From positions 1-44,400 of the IMG/VR virus record IMGVR_UViG_3300017605_000171: 44,400 nucleotides of DNA, one strand, 5' to 3'. The notes below the pieces were generated by a model. That model was not told the DNA's origin, made no database searches, and saw nothing but the letters and a program-made list of their open reading frames with translations. Positions within the stretch are counted from its first letter, which is position 1. Each line of letters opens with the position of its first letter. The stretch comes from a virus. A program made the position numbers and the translations under genes. Shown piece after piece: positions 27,238 to 34,158 of the stretch.

Positions 27238-27687
27238 TTACAGTACTTCCGGATTCAGCACCTGCGCGTAAACCTTGTCAGCGTCATTCTTATCCTTACG
27301 CTGTTTCAGGCTTGCACCAATGGTGATGTTTTGAATCTTCTCCACCAGCACAGAGACTTTGCTACCTTGCAGTCCCAGACCAGCAGCGATTGGTGTAACC
27401 AGCGCCTTGAACGCACCTTGACCGAACTCGTTGTTGAGCTGGAACAGGCTGCTAAACTTGGTGCCGATTTCCGCCGGTGTTTCGGCAGGGTTCTTCAGCT
27501 CCAGAGTTTCCAACAGAACAAACGATGCTTCGATGCAGGGATTGTCATTGACAACCTTCTTAGCCAAGCTGACTTGCAGCTTGTAGTGTCCCACCGGAGG
27601 AACGATAAATGGCGGCAGGTCTTTCAGGTCGTCGATGGACGAATCCATCAGGTCGTCGATACTCACAGGTTGATTTGAAGCATTCAT
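27238..27687 (-). CDS. Putative ssDNA-binding protein
   Basis: A 149-aa acidic protein in the replication cluster. It starts with an acidic stretch (IDDLMDSSIDDLKDLPPF), followed by a beta-rich core (GHYKLQVSLAKKV...CIEASFVLLETLEL) compatible with an OB-type fold. Codons are distinctly more C-ending than in flanking genes, like the major capsid gene, and a strong hairpin follows the stop; both suggest high expression, which suits a stoichiometric ssDNA binder. No SSB motif is plain, so the role is inferred. AAGGAC precedes the start. Confidence 0.55.
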   Translation of the reverse strand: MNASNQPVSIDDLMDSSIDDLKDLPPFIVPPVGHYKLQVSLAKKVVNDNPCIEASFVLLETLELKNPAETPAEIGTKFSSLFQLNNEFGQGAFKALVTPIAAGLGLQGSKVSVLVEKIQNITIGASLKQRKDKNDADKVYAQVLNPEVL

Positions 27688-27723
27688 TTGAAGTCCTTTG
27701 AAAGTTTAAGAAAGTTTAAGCAG

Positions 27724-28089
27724 TTAAGCTTTTGGTTGGTTGCCAGCCGTAGTGCGGCGTTCCTCCTCTATTGCTAAGAAAAGAATCATGTAAACAATAA
27801 TATCCATTGCACGACCATCAATACCTTCAAGACGTTCACGAGTCTTGCCAGTATTGAGGTCTTGGATATACTGCATTACTGCGTCCCAATGCTTAGCGCA
27901 GTAAACAGCCCACACAGTTTCCATTGGAAGGCCAAGAGCAATACCATTGCGACGAAAATTAGCCAGACGGTCGGAGTCTCCCGCATATTCCCCTCCTTTG
28001 AGAGCAGCAAGTTTGTTGATTTCTAAGACTACCTTGTTTACTAAGGCGTCAAACTTTGCGTGGGAGTAGCGAGCGTGTGAATTGTCCAT
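27724..28089 (-). CDS. Conserved-type helical protein beside MazG (possible nucleotide-related)
   Basis: A 121-aa helical protein. The segments GEYAGDSDRLANFRRNG (about 34-50) and EGIDGRAMDIIVYMILFLA (about 88-106) resemble an all-helical pattern of phage proteins related to nucleotide modification/NTP-pyrophosphatase folds, but I cannot confirm the family. The start ATG overlaps the MazG stop by one base (TGATG), so the pair is co-translated. A role in nucleotide-pool handling is a guess from this pairing. Confidence 0.65.
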   Translation of the reverse strand: MDNSHARYSHAKFDALVNKVVLEINKLAALKGGEYAGDSDRLANFRRNGIALGLPMETVWAVYCAKHWDAVMQYIQDLNTGKTRERLEGIDGRAMDIIVYMILFLAIEEERRTTAGNQPKA

Positions 28090-28433
28090 CACAGCGGCTC
28101 TTTGAATCCAACCTTAACAGAGTCTTTATTAAACTTGCGAGCAATGTGCTGCTGCAAGTCTATCCCTTCACGAGCGCAAAGCAAGTCGAGATAGATTACT
28201 ATGTCGGCAGCTTCATCACCGATAGCATCTTGCTCGTTACCTTCTATTCTACTAACATCTCTACCGCCAATACCCTGGTCAGCACGCTGGATTTTCTTTA
28301 GCACATTCAGAAGTTCTCCAGCTTCGCCACCAATGGCACATCCCCATTCCATGATACTCCACGAATCTATGGGATGATGGAACGCTTCTTCACATCTTTT
28401 TACATTCAACTCACGCAGTTTTTGCAGGAACAT
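28089..28433 (-). CDS. MazG-like nucleoside triphosphate pyrophosphatase
   Basis: A 114-aa protein of the all-alpha NTP pyrophosphatase superfamily, which hydrolyses (d)NTPs to monophosphates and so cleans the nucleotide pool or alters alarmone levels. The metal-binding signature is visible as GGEAGELLNVLKK (about 35-47) and DEAADIVIYLDLL (about 73-85), the E-x-x-E plus E-x-x-D arrangement. AAGGA lies 7 bases before the start. It overlaps the ATPase gene upstream by 23 bases. Confidence 0.85.
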   Translation of the reverse strand: MFLQKLRELNVKRCEEAFHHPIDSWSIMEWGCAIGGEAGELLNVLKKIQRADQGIGGRDVSRIEGNEQDAIGDEAADIVIYLDLLCAREGIDLQQHIARKFNKDSVKVGFKEPL

Positions 28434-29286
28434 TTGCTTTCCTTTTTAAGAGTCCGAGAATGTTTTGAGTACCTTCAGCTAACTTCTCAATCTCGATGCC
28501 AGTTCTACTGCCCGTCATTATCCTGCCATCGTAAACAGTGGAACTGAACGCCCTGTGCTTCTTGTTTACAATGTCAAGATATACAATGTTGTCAAAATAG
28601 CGACCAAACTGGCGACTAAAGTTTCTAGTTCCAGCAGCAGGAACAATTGTCTCCACATTATTTCCCGGAGCTTTTTCACCGCCACCTCCACTAGTGTCTT
28701 GTATCTGTTCAATCATTATTTCGTGACTGACAGCTACGCAGTTGAAGTTACCACTTTGCATGATGGAAAAGATTCTATCAAGCATGAATCCCTGTGCTCG
28801 ATAGTCATGGAAGGTGGGCTTGTATTCCCAGTCATCTTTGATGATTGCAGACTTGATGACTGCATACATAGCAGACAGGCTTAGCTGAGTAACAGAGTTA
28901 ATCACAAGCCAATCTTTGTTGGTGAATTCATTGAGGCAGATTCGTTCGACCGGCGCACCCAGCACCTTGCTGCAAACTTGGCAATCAACCTTGCCATGCT
29001 GCCAACAAATCTTGCACTCTTTACCTTTGATAACCTTAAGGAGTGTTTCCACTGCCATTGGAACAAGCTGGTTATCAGGCACCTTAATAACGTGGATGTT
29101 CTTATGGAATTCTACTGGCAGTATCTCTGGATTGAGCAGCGTCTTAACGCCATCTTCCAAATCAAACCACCAGATTGTGTAGCCAGCACGTGCTAGCTGT
29201 CCAACAAAAGCATCTTTACCCACCTTAGCTCTGCCATAAACCAGAACTTTGTGAGTTTCTTTATCTTCGTATTCCGAGAGTAGCAT
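28411..29286 (-). CDS. Sak4-type RecA-like ATPase (recombination/annealing)
   Basis: A 291-aa protein with a RecA-like P-loop GRAKVGKD (residues 18-25), in which Asp replaces the usual Ser/Thr after Lys. FDLEDG (41-46) follows, then four cysteines (91, 94, 102, 105) in two CxxC pairs forming a probable zinc ribbon, and DWLVINSVTQL as the Walker B strand. This fits the AAA_24/Sak4 group, phage single-strand annealing or recombination ATPases usually encoded beside an SSB and a nuclease, as here. AAGGAC precedes the start; the gene overlaps its upstream neighbour by 26 bases. Confidence 0.78.
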   Translation of the reverse strand: MLLSEYEDKETHKVLVYGRAKVGKDAFVGQLARAGYTIWWFDLEDGVKTLLNPEILPVEFHKNIHVIKVPDNQLVPMAVETLLKVIKGKECKICWQHGKVDCQVCSKVLGAPVERICLNEFTNKDWLVINSVTQLSLSAMYAVIKSAIIKDDWEYKPTFHDYRAQGFMLDRIFSIMQSGNFNCVAVSHEIMIEQIQDTSGGGGEKAPGNNVETIVPAAGTRNFSRQFGRYFDNIVYLDIVNKKHRAFSSTVYDGRIMTGSRTGIEIEKLAEGTQNILGLLKRKANVPAKTA

Positions 29287-29557
29287 CGGTTTTGTCCTTA
29301 GGTTTGGGAGTTACACAGATGAAGTAGAATGTTTTGAACCACGGTTTTACTAGAATCTTGCAATCTTTGTAGTGCCGTTTGAGTGTGTAGCTTACTATTG
29401 ATGTCATAGCACCTCTTGTTGACCAATAAGGAACAGGCCAAACAAGCAAGTCGTGCTTTTGCATTGCATCAATAGCATCCCACAAGTCAGACCAGCGAGT
29501 CTTGTTTCGTGCTTTCCTAACAATACCTGCGTTGGCTTCGTTAGCTGCTCTTAGCAC
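29261..29557 (-). CDS. Unknown small basic protein between nuclease and Sak4 ATPase
   Basis: A 98-aa protein with a GTG start behind AAGGGA. It overlaps both neighbours (17 bases with the nuclease gene, 26 with the ATPase gene). The N-terminal third is basic and helical; the middle (LLVWPVPYWSTRGAMTSIVS) is mixed. This may be a small conserved phage fold, possibly nucleic-acid binding from its charge; no family recognised. Confidence 0.7.
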   Translation of the reverse strand: MLRAANEANAGIVRKARNKTRWSDLWDAIDAMQKHDLLVWPVPYWSTRGAMTSIVSYTLKRHYKDCKILVKPWFKTFYFICVTPKPKDKTDATLGIRR

Positions 29558-30545
29558 TGAAAATATCCCTTGCTAAATCAGACAGCTTGAATTTGAAGTC
29601 GGGAGTTTCTGGGAATGGCATATCTGGAGTCCACTCTTCAAACTTCATGCTAGTATTAACCTTGAAGTCACAGACTCCATAGTGCGGGCAGCGTTTGGAA
29701 AAGCTCCAACAAGCATTGCCGCGCTTAGGAAACAATCCAATCTTCCTGTAGGTGCTGATTGCAGCATGGTCGTAAAGCAAATCCTGCAACCAATTGGCGC
29801 GCTCATTCCTGCTCTTCACGAATGGCAGCATTGTCCAGCTTCTTTTAGTGCTGGAATAGACGTTGTAGAAAACAGTGAAGGTAGATACACCACCCTCCAA
29901 TCCTGCCACTGCATCTATCACAATTGAATATCCAAGTCCCTGGTCGCTGTTTCCATACATAGCTTCATCAGGGATTTGAATACTCGTAGTCTTAAGTTCC
30001 CATACTGCGTAGTGACCACTATGCTTATTACGCAGCACCAAATCTACGTGGCCTACATGATAGTAACCATTCTCACAGTCAAGAAAGAATAGGAGTTCCG
30101 CTGCTTGTTTACCATTGAAGGAGGCAAGTTCCCACTCATCAGACATTGAATTCCAGATAGGAATAAACTTCAGCACTGCCAGAATTGCTAGTGGCAGGCT
30201 CTTACCTTTCTTAGAGTTCTCCGTATCAGGGTCAATGTTCCAAGCTAGGAACGCAGCAAAGAGAGCAGCGTCCTTGTTGTTAGTCTTTGCATACGTCTGA
30301 ACACCAGCTCCAACAGCATGACCAAAAGCAAAGTCTATGTTGGTAAGCGGCTCAGTTTCTGTTACTCGCGCAATCTTTATCTGCTGAAACTTTCTAGGAC
30401 ATTCTTGTAGATATGTTCGCTGCGAGTAGGAAGTAATGTTGATGAATCTGTAGGCAGTATAGTAGTTACTCTTGCTAGTCAGAGTAGCTTGGACTGCTGC
30501 TGCGCCTACAGTGGAGTCGAAGAATTCATCAACAGAGAGTGTCAT
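29541..30545 (-). CDS. Cas4/RecB-like PD-(D/E)xK nuclease with Fe-S cluster cysteines
   Basis: A 334-aa exonuclease predicted to act in recombination or DNA-end processing. The catalytic core is GHVDLVL (Asp168) and VWELKTTS (Glu183, Lys185), preceded by FGHAVGAG with His76. One Cys near the N-terminus (ECPRKFQ, Cys49) and three near the C-terminus (Cys279, Cys286, Cys292 in CWSFSKRCPHYGVC) reproduce the four-cysteine 4Fe-4S arrangement of Cas4 and AddB-type nucleases. There is no CRISPR array or cas gene, so this is the replication/recombination type. Coupled to its upstream neighbour by ATGA. Confidence 0.87.
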   Translation of the reverse strand: MTLSVDEFFDSTVGAAAVQATLTSKSNYYTAYRFINITSYSQRTYLQECPRKFQQIKIARVTETEPLTNIDFAFGHAVGAGVQTYAKTNNKDAALFAAFLAWNIDPDTENSKKGKSLPLAILAVLKFIPIWNSMSDEWELASFNGKQAAELLFFLDCENGYYHVGHVDLVLRNKHSGHYAVWELKTTSIQIPDEAMYGNSDQGLGYSIVIDAVAGLEGGVSTFTVFYNVYSSTKRSWTMLPFVKSRNERANWLQDLLYDHAAISTYRKIGLFPKRGNACWSFSKRCPHYGVCDFKVNTSMKFEEWTPDMPFPETPDFKFKLSDLARDIFSAKSS

Positions 30546-30880
30546 AAATCGTCAGCAGTAACGCCTTTAACGCTAACGCGCTTAGGCTTTGCTTCTGGTA
30601 AGGGAGATTTCTCACCTGTTTGAGGATTGTAAAAATGTGGTTTAATATATTCTACGTACCATTTACCCTCCCATCCACAGTGCTGGTCATCACCGCGAGT
30701 AGCATATACATTGAGAGTTTTGTATTGATTTATTGGCATACCAATTACTACATCAATAGTAGAAGCATCAATGTTTTTCTCATGACCACACTTCCAACCT
30801 TTTGCGTTCTCAAGGTAGGTTCGATTGCCAATAAGGTGGCAGCAATCGCAACAGTAACGAGTATCTTTGGTGTCAGACAC
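30542..30880 (-). CDS. Small cysteine-rich protein, paralogue A
   Basis: A 112-aa protein with a GTG start overlapping the previous gene by 8 bases. Residues 9-35 (CCDCCHLIGNRTY...GWKC) and later IDVVIGMP match the next gene (30873-31112) position for position, so the two arose by tandem duplication or are tandem members of one family. The cysteines suggest a zinc-binding fold. A Pro/Lys-rich tail ends in VTADDL, a tail also seen on the protein at 31771. Function unknown. Confidence 0.7.
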   Translation of the reverse strand: MSDTKDTRYCCDCCHLIGNRTYLENAKGWKCGHEKNIDASTIDVVIGMPINQYKTLNVYATRGDDQHCGWEGKWYVEYIKPHFYNPQTGEKSPLPEAKPKRVSVKGVTADDL

Positions 30881-31112
30881 GGGTGATAGGCTCGAACCAG
30901 TGACCAGTAATACTGCAATACTCGTTCATGTTTCTTGTTTGATTGCAGTTAATGGTGTACAGCGATTTTTTAGGAGCACCACTAACTACGTCTATTGAAG
31001 TAGACCGTATATTCTTGGGATAGTGGCACTTCCATCCATCAGAGTTTTCTGGATAGTTACGATTACCAAACAGATGCTTGCAATCTTTGCAGAAGTTAGT
31101 TGGTGTGTTCAT
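30873..31112 (-). CDS. Small cysteine-rich protein, paralogue B
   Basis: A 79-aa protein starting at 31112 behind AAAGGAAA. It shares with its downstream neighbour the framework CKDCKHLFGNRNYPENSDGW, a KNI...IDVV-G-P stretch, a TRN segment and a final Cys...G-W. It lacks the tail of paralogue A. Probably a compact zinc-binding protein; function unknown. Confidence 0.75.
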   Translation of the reverse strand: MNTPTNFCKDCKHLFGNRNYPENSDGWKCHYPKNIRSTSIDVVSGAPKKSLYTINCNQTRNMNEYCSITGHWFEPITRV

Positions 31113-31113
31113 G

Positions 31114-31524
31114 TTATTTCCTTTCCGCGAGGGCGGCGTCGATGGCAGCGCACAGTTGATTATATGCAGACTTTCGTATTGGCCTAGTTTCGTTCGTGCT
31201 GGCGGCTACCGCAGCACCCACAATTGGTTTAACCTTTTTCATTGCTTTGCTGGCCGTCTCCAACCGCTCCTGCTGTAGTTTCGCGCTGTCGTAGAGCATG
31301 GAAATCTCAACCTTCAACGCTTCCTCCCGCTCCTGCGAGGCGGCGAGGGCGAGTTCTAACTGGCGAGCGATGTCCCACGGATTTGGCAAGTCCTTCTGTT
31401 CACCTTGCCGCCCTATAAAGCGGTTCGCTATCATCTTGTCATGCGCTAACTCTGCCGCGTCTACTATCGGCGTCTTGCTCTCCTGCACCGCAGCGGCTTG
31501 GATAGTATCATTGTTTATAACCAT
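31114..31524 (-). CDS. Unknown helical protein with KTPxVDAA leader
   Basis: A 136-aa Ala/Glu/Lys-rich helical protein. It carries SKTPIVDAAE (about 16-25), NPWDIARQLELALAAS and a long charged helix (about 60-95). Small phage and prophage proteins with this leader and helix are widespread and mostly uncharacterised. Its base composition is more GC-rich than its neighbours, which may mark recent acquisition. GGAGG lies 11 bases upstream of the start. Confidence 0.7.
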   Translation of the reverse strand: MVINNDTIQAAAVQESKTPIVDAAELAHDKMIANRFIGRQGEQKDLPNPWDIARQLELALAASQEREEALKVEISMLYDSAKLQQERLETASKAMKKVKPIVGAAVAASTNETRPIRKSAYNQLCAAIDAALAERK

Positions 31525-31525
31525 G

Positions 31526-31774
31526 TTAACCAGTACCTCCGCTGCTGTGAATAATTTCTTCCTGAGTGAAATTCTCAGGGACTAAGGAAATAGTTTCAAA
31601 CATCTCTGGAAACTTTGACGGGTCTACGCTGTAGATGTTTGAAAAGCACTCAGCGATGAACAGATTAAAAGCTGCTTCTCTAGTTTCAGCAGCAATAACT
31701 GCACCGTGAGTGTCAGTATACCAAGCGTAAGACTCGCCTAATTCCGTTTTGGGTCGTACTAGAAACAGTCTCAT
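31526..31774 (-). CDS. Unknown small protein
   Basis: An 82-aa protein whose ATG overlaps the stop of the upstream gene (ATGA), implying coupled translation. Residues 1-45 look like a small alpha/beta unit (MRLFLVRPKTELGESYAWYT). No family recognised. Confidence 0.65.
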   Translation of the reverse strand: MRLFLVRPKTELGESYAWYTDTHGAVIAAETREAAFNLFIAECFSNIYSVDPSKFPEMFETISLVPENFTQEEIIHSSGGTG

Positions 31775-32064
31775 AAATCCGCCGCACTAACATTCTTCAA
31801 GCTCTTGCCTTTGCCAGGCTTAGTGCCAGTAGTCTCTGCTGCTAGCACAATTCCAAGCTTCTTCTCAGCACCATTGATGATTACTGCAATCTGTGCTTCA
31901 CTGAGCAGCATTGCTAGCTCCTCATACTTGATGAGGTTGTTATGTATGGCCCGTAGATGCGTAGCAAACATAGGGTCGTCAGCATCTATCGCGGCGCGCA
32001 GGTCTGCAATCTTCTGCACAGTTTCCTGCATCTTGGGATTAGAGGGAGTATCAGTGGGAGCCAT
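31771..32064 (-). CDS. Unknown helical protein with VSAADL tail
   Basis: A 97-aa protein. I choose the ATG at 32064 because AAAAGGA stands about 8 bases upstream; the in-frame ATG at 32070 is too close to that site. Helical from residue 10 to 75 (QETVQKIADLRAAIDADDP), then a Gly/Lys-rich linker and the terminal KGKSLKNVSAADL, which resembles the end of the 30542 protein. Function unknown. Confidence 0.65.
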   Translation of the reverse strand: MAPTDTPSNPKMQETVQKIADLRAAIDADDPMFATHLRAIHNNLIKYEELAMLLSEAQIAVIINGAEKKLGIVLAAETTGTKPGKGKSLKNVSAADL

Positions 32065-32323
32065 GCTCATATCCTTTTGGCATCAGCAGTGCTGACTCAG
32101 TTCCTTTGCGACGCAGGTGCATTAGATAAGTCTTGCACACGGTAACATTGTCAGTGTCAAATGGGATGCGTAAGTCCAGAGCTTTGTTCATTGCTTCCAT
32201 GAATTGCTCCCTGTCCCACGCCATAAACCAGCCTACTCGCTGGAACAGAGCAGGAAAGTTAGTCGAAAGCTCTTTCCGCAGCTCGTTGAATTCGTCAGGA
32301 AAGTAATCAGCTTTGATTGGCAT
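32051..32323 (-). CDS. Unknown small protein
   Basis: A 90-aa protein with the pattern FNELRKELSTNFPALFQRVG and WDREQFMEAMNKALDL; helical with no motif I can name. I start at the ATG at 32323; an in-frame GTG at 32335 is possible. It overlaps both neighbours, as is usual in this operon. Confidence 0.62.
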   Translation of the reverse strand: MPIKADYFPDEFNELRKELSTNFPALFQRVGWFMAWDREQFMEAMNKALDLRIPFDTDNVTVCKTYLMHLRRKGTESALLMPKGYEHGSH

Positions 32324-32531
32324 GAGACTCTTCACGAAGTATCTGTCTAACTTCTTTAAGCATAGTAGAAGCTACATCGCAAAGATGGACAGTAAGGAGA
32401 TTCTCCATCGCTTCCACTTGAATGTTTACTGGAAGTAAAGCAAATTGAGGTGTTCTGCGAAGAGCGCACTGCTGTTTGTAAATAGTCTTAGCAGCAGTTT
32501 CTAGAAACTGTTCTGTTTCTTTGGGTGTCAC
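32307..32531 (-). CDS. Unknown small helical protein
   Basis: A 74-aa helical protein with a GTG start overlapping the previous stop (GTGA), preceded by AGGAG about 10 bases upstream. No family recognised. Confidence 0.6.
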   Translation of the reverse strand: MTPKETEQFLETAAKTIYKQQCALRRTPQFALLPVNIQVEAMENLLTVHLCDVASTMLKEVRQILREESHANQS

Positions 32532-32776
32532 AGTTCATAACTCCTGTAGCTGTTCACGAGTTTGAAGGTAATGATACCTTCACCGTTAATAATCTTGTGC
32601 TCCGCTTTAAGTCTGCCAAAGCTTTGCATCTCAAGAGCATGGCGCGGTGCATTTTCTCTGCTCTTTTCTTTCCTGACACAAGCTATAATGGTTGCTACTT
32701 TTGCTGGCTTGCACTTAACTACTACTTGTTTTTTATTTTTTATCTCAGTCCACAACTGAGCATAGCGTCTAGCCAT
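32528..32776 (-). CDS. Unknown small basic protein
   Basis: An 82-aa protein rich in Lys and Arg with alternating strands (QVVVKCKPAKVATIIACVRK). The start overlaps the upstream stop by one base (TAATG). A nucleic-acid-binding role would fit the charge but is unproved. Confidence 0.65.
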   Translation of the reverse strand: MARRYAQLWTEIKNKKQVVVKCKPAKVATIIACVRKEKSRENAPRHALEMQSFGRLKAEHKIINGEGIITFKLVNSYRSYEL

Positions 32777-33039
32777 TAGGATACTATCTCAAATTCTAAG
32801 CCATTAACCTTGCGCGACTTAGCAATGGTAAAGGTAGATTCACCTTGACCCGAATGGTAAGTAGCACAGACAGACAGATTATCTTCGTCTGCGCCTAGTT
32901 CGGCAAATAGTTTCTTATGGCTGGAATGAAGCTTGCAAAGTCTTACTCGCAAGCGTTCATGAGTAGCTGGGTCGCCAGTCCCGACAACTACGCGAGAATC
33001 TGCAACCAGTTGGTTGTAGATTTGTTGGACAGTTGCCAC
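32776..33039 (-). CDS. Unknown small protein
   Basis: An 87-aa protein with a GTG start and no clear ribosome site; it follows the previous gene after 5 bases. Residues 10-45 are helical and basic, and the C-terminus is beta-like (GESTFTIAKSRKVNGLEFEIV). No family recognised. Confidence 0.6.
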   Translation of the reverse strand: MATVQQIYNQLVADSRVVVGTGDPATHERLRVRLCKLHSSHKKLFAELGADEDNLSVCATYHSGQGESTFTIAKSRKVNGLEFEIVS

Positions 33040-33044
33040 GGTTG

Positions 33045-33230
33045 CTAGGTCGGTTGCACGCCAAAGAGTTTATCTAACCGTTCCCGCTCTTTTTGTTGAG
33101 CTAATTTGGTAGCAGTTACTTGCTTATCCTGAGCTGCCATGCTATCAAGATTGCTACCATAGCGTTTGTTGTAGCGTCTGAACCACTTTGGGACACCCAA
33201 AGAACAAGCTTGTTCTTTATCTGTTCTCAC
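33045..33230 (-). CDS. Unknown small basic protein
   Basis: A 61-aa protein, GTG start at 33230 with AGGAG 6 bases upstream. Basic aromatic stretch PKWFRRYNKRYG (about 14-25), then a charged helix. Possible DNA-binding small protein; function unknown. Confidence 0.62.
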   Translation of the reverse strand: MRTDKEQACSLGVPKWFRRYNKRYGSNLDSMAAQDKQVTATKLAQQKERERLDKLFGVQPT

Positions 33231-33244
33231 GAAAAGCTCCTAGT

Positions 33245-33403
33245 TTATGGTTGTTTAGCAATGCGCTTAGCAGCTTTAGCTGCTTGTCTCTTGCTGGAGT
33301 GTGGATAAACCTTTGGGAGTTTCTGAATGGCGCGCGGAGTTCCTTCCATGCGCGCCTGAAGTGCCATCTGTGCAAACAGCAATCCTAGTTTTACGGTAGT
33401 CAT
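33245..33403 (-). CDS. Very small basic protein (52 aa)
   Basis: A 52-aa frame beginning MTTVKLGLLFAQMALQ and ending with a Lys/Ala/Arg-rich helix. The start at 33403 has GGAGAG 6 bases upstream, and the stop is followed 9 bases later by the ribosome site of the next gene, so spacing fits the operon. It is the first gene after the 380-bp noncoding gap and would be the first translated from promoters there. Function unknown. Confidence 0.65.
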   Translation of the reverse strand: MTTVKLGLLFAQMALQARMEGTPRAIQKLPKVYPHSSKRQAAKAAKRIAKQP

Positions 33404-33514
33404 TGTTCTCTCCGGTTAACTTCTGTTTAGATTCTTTATTCCACTAGCCAGCAAGCTGACTAGCAGGATAGAGACTCGTCAGTCACATCTTCGGTTACTA
33501 GGCTCCGATGGTTC

Positions 33515-33544
33515 CTTATATCTAATGCCAACAGTGGTAAGCAA
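33515..33544 (-). promoter_or_regulatory. Promoter-like site 1 in the gap
   Basis: Minus strand: TTGCTT, 18 bases, TATAAG. The -10 matches the sigma-70 consensus at 5 of 6 positions; the -35 keeps TTG. It reads toward the 52-aa gene and the block below. The -35 to -10 span overlaps the nested hairpin. Confidence 0.4.
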
Positions 33545-33578
33545 CCACTGAAAGGAACAGGGAGAGCTTGCTAGGCTC

Positions 33579-33606
33579 CTTATAGTATCTTCTATGTTAG
33601 CAGCAA
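33579..33606 (-). promoter_or_regulatory. Promoter-like site 2 in the gap
   Basis: Minus strand: TTGCTG, 16 bases, TATAAG, followed by GAGCC. It shares both boxes and following bases with site 1 (TATAAGGA then R-C-C), so the two look like duplicated modules. Confidence 0.4.
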
Positions 33607-33633
33607 ACTAACAAAGGATGGTTGCTAATCTCC

Positions 33634-33684
33634 ATCCGAACAGCACACTAGTAACCAGGAGGGGAACCTAATGTGCTGCCGGAT
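33634..33684 (-). other. Long hairpin in the gap
   Basis: ATCCG and CAGCACA pair with TGTGCTG and CGGAT across a small internal loop, leaving a loop of about 24 bases. Twelve pairs without mismatch make it the strongest structure in the gap. There is no T-tract on the minus strand, so it is more likely a processing or protein-binding element than a terminator. Confidence 0.5.
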
Positions 33685-33781
33685 AAAAGAACTAGGGCAC
33701 AAGCCTGTAATACTCAGCAATAGGCTTTTGGACTGAGCAGCTAGTCACTTCTATCTAGGCTGGCCTCTATCAGCCGTAAAG

Positions 33782-34087
33782 TTAACTAATAACAACTTCC
33801 CCTGAACCCATCTTAACAATCAATCCTTTTCGGATATAGATGATAGGCTCATTGGAAATGAATGTAGCTCCCTTATTGAAACCATAGGGAGTAAGCACTA
33901 TCCTCCAAAGAGTTTTACCTGCCTTGTTTACGCACTCATATTGTTGATGGGCAGGGCTGCTATTTCTCATACTCTCTGGATTCCACTGCACTGAATTAAA
34001 CAGTTCATAATTCAGCCAGCGACAGAATTCTTCTGGAAAAACAGTCTGAACAGTGAATCTACCTTGTGATGCCTTGTATCGTGGCAT
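33782..34087 (-). CDS. Unknown protein upstream of the gap
   Basis: A 101-aa basic, aromatic-rich protein; start at 34087 behind GGAGA. Segments FPEEFCRWLNYELF and GKTLWRIVLTPYGFNKG suggest an alpha/beta fold. No family recognised. It follows the strong hairpin after the 34159 gene and precedes the 380-bp gap. Confidence 0.68.
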   Translation of the reverse strand: MPRYKASQGRFTVQTVFPEEFCRWLNYELFNSVQWNPESMRNSSPAHQQYECVNKAGKTLWRIVLTPYGFNKGATFISNEPIIYIRKGLIVKMGSGEVVIS

Positions 34088-34121
34088 TGCTAATCTCCTG
34101 ATTGGTTTGTGAAGCAGTATT

Positions 34122-34157
34122 ACTATTGCCCAGTCTGTGCTAGCTCTGGGCAATAGT
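34122..34157 (-). terminator. Perfect 12-bp hairpin after the 34159 gene
   Basis: Minus strand: ACTATTGCCCAG pairs perfectly with CTGGGCAATAGT around a 12-base loop, starting 1 base after the stop codon of the 34159-34821 gene. No T-tract follows, so it may protect the 3' end or be a processing site rather than a full terminator. Confidence 0.6.
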
Positions 34158-34158
34158 C

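Larger units (their letters stand above)
33404..33781 (-). other. 380-bp noncoding structured gap inside the leftward operon
   Basis: No credible gene on either strand. It holds a long hairpin (33634-33684: ATCCG/CGGAT plus CAGCACA/TGTGCTG), a nested hairpin (33511-33517 with 33552-33558, enclosing CAGTGG/CCACTG at 33532-33550), a shorter AAGCCT/AGGCTT pair near 33700-33726, and two promoter-like sites reading leftward. Short direct repeats (GGAGCCTAG and ATAAGGA on the minus strand) occur in both halves. No tRNA cloverleaf could be drawn. Confidence 0.7.

Noticed and set aside
29541-30545. Cas4-like nuclease as part of a CRISPR-Cas system
   Set aside because: No array, Cas1 or Cas2; Fe-S RecB-type nucleases are common in phage recombination modules.
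33404-33781. tRNA gene in the noncoding gap
   Set aside because: No T-loop consensus or cloverleaf could be drawn on either strand.
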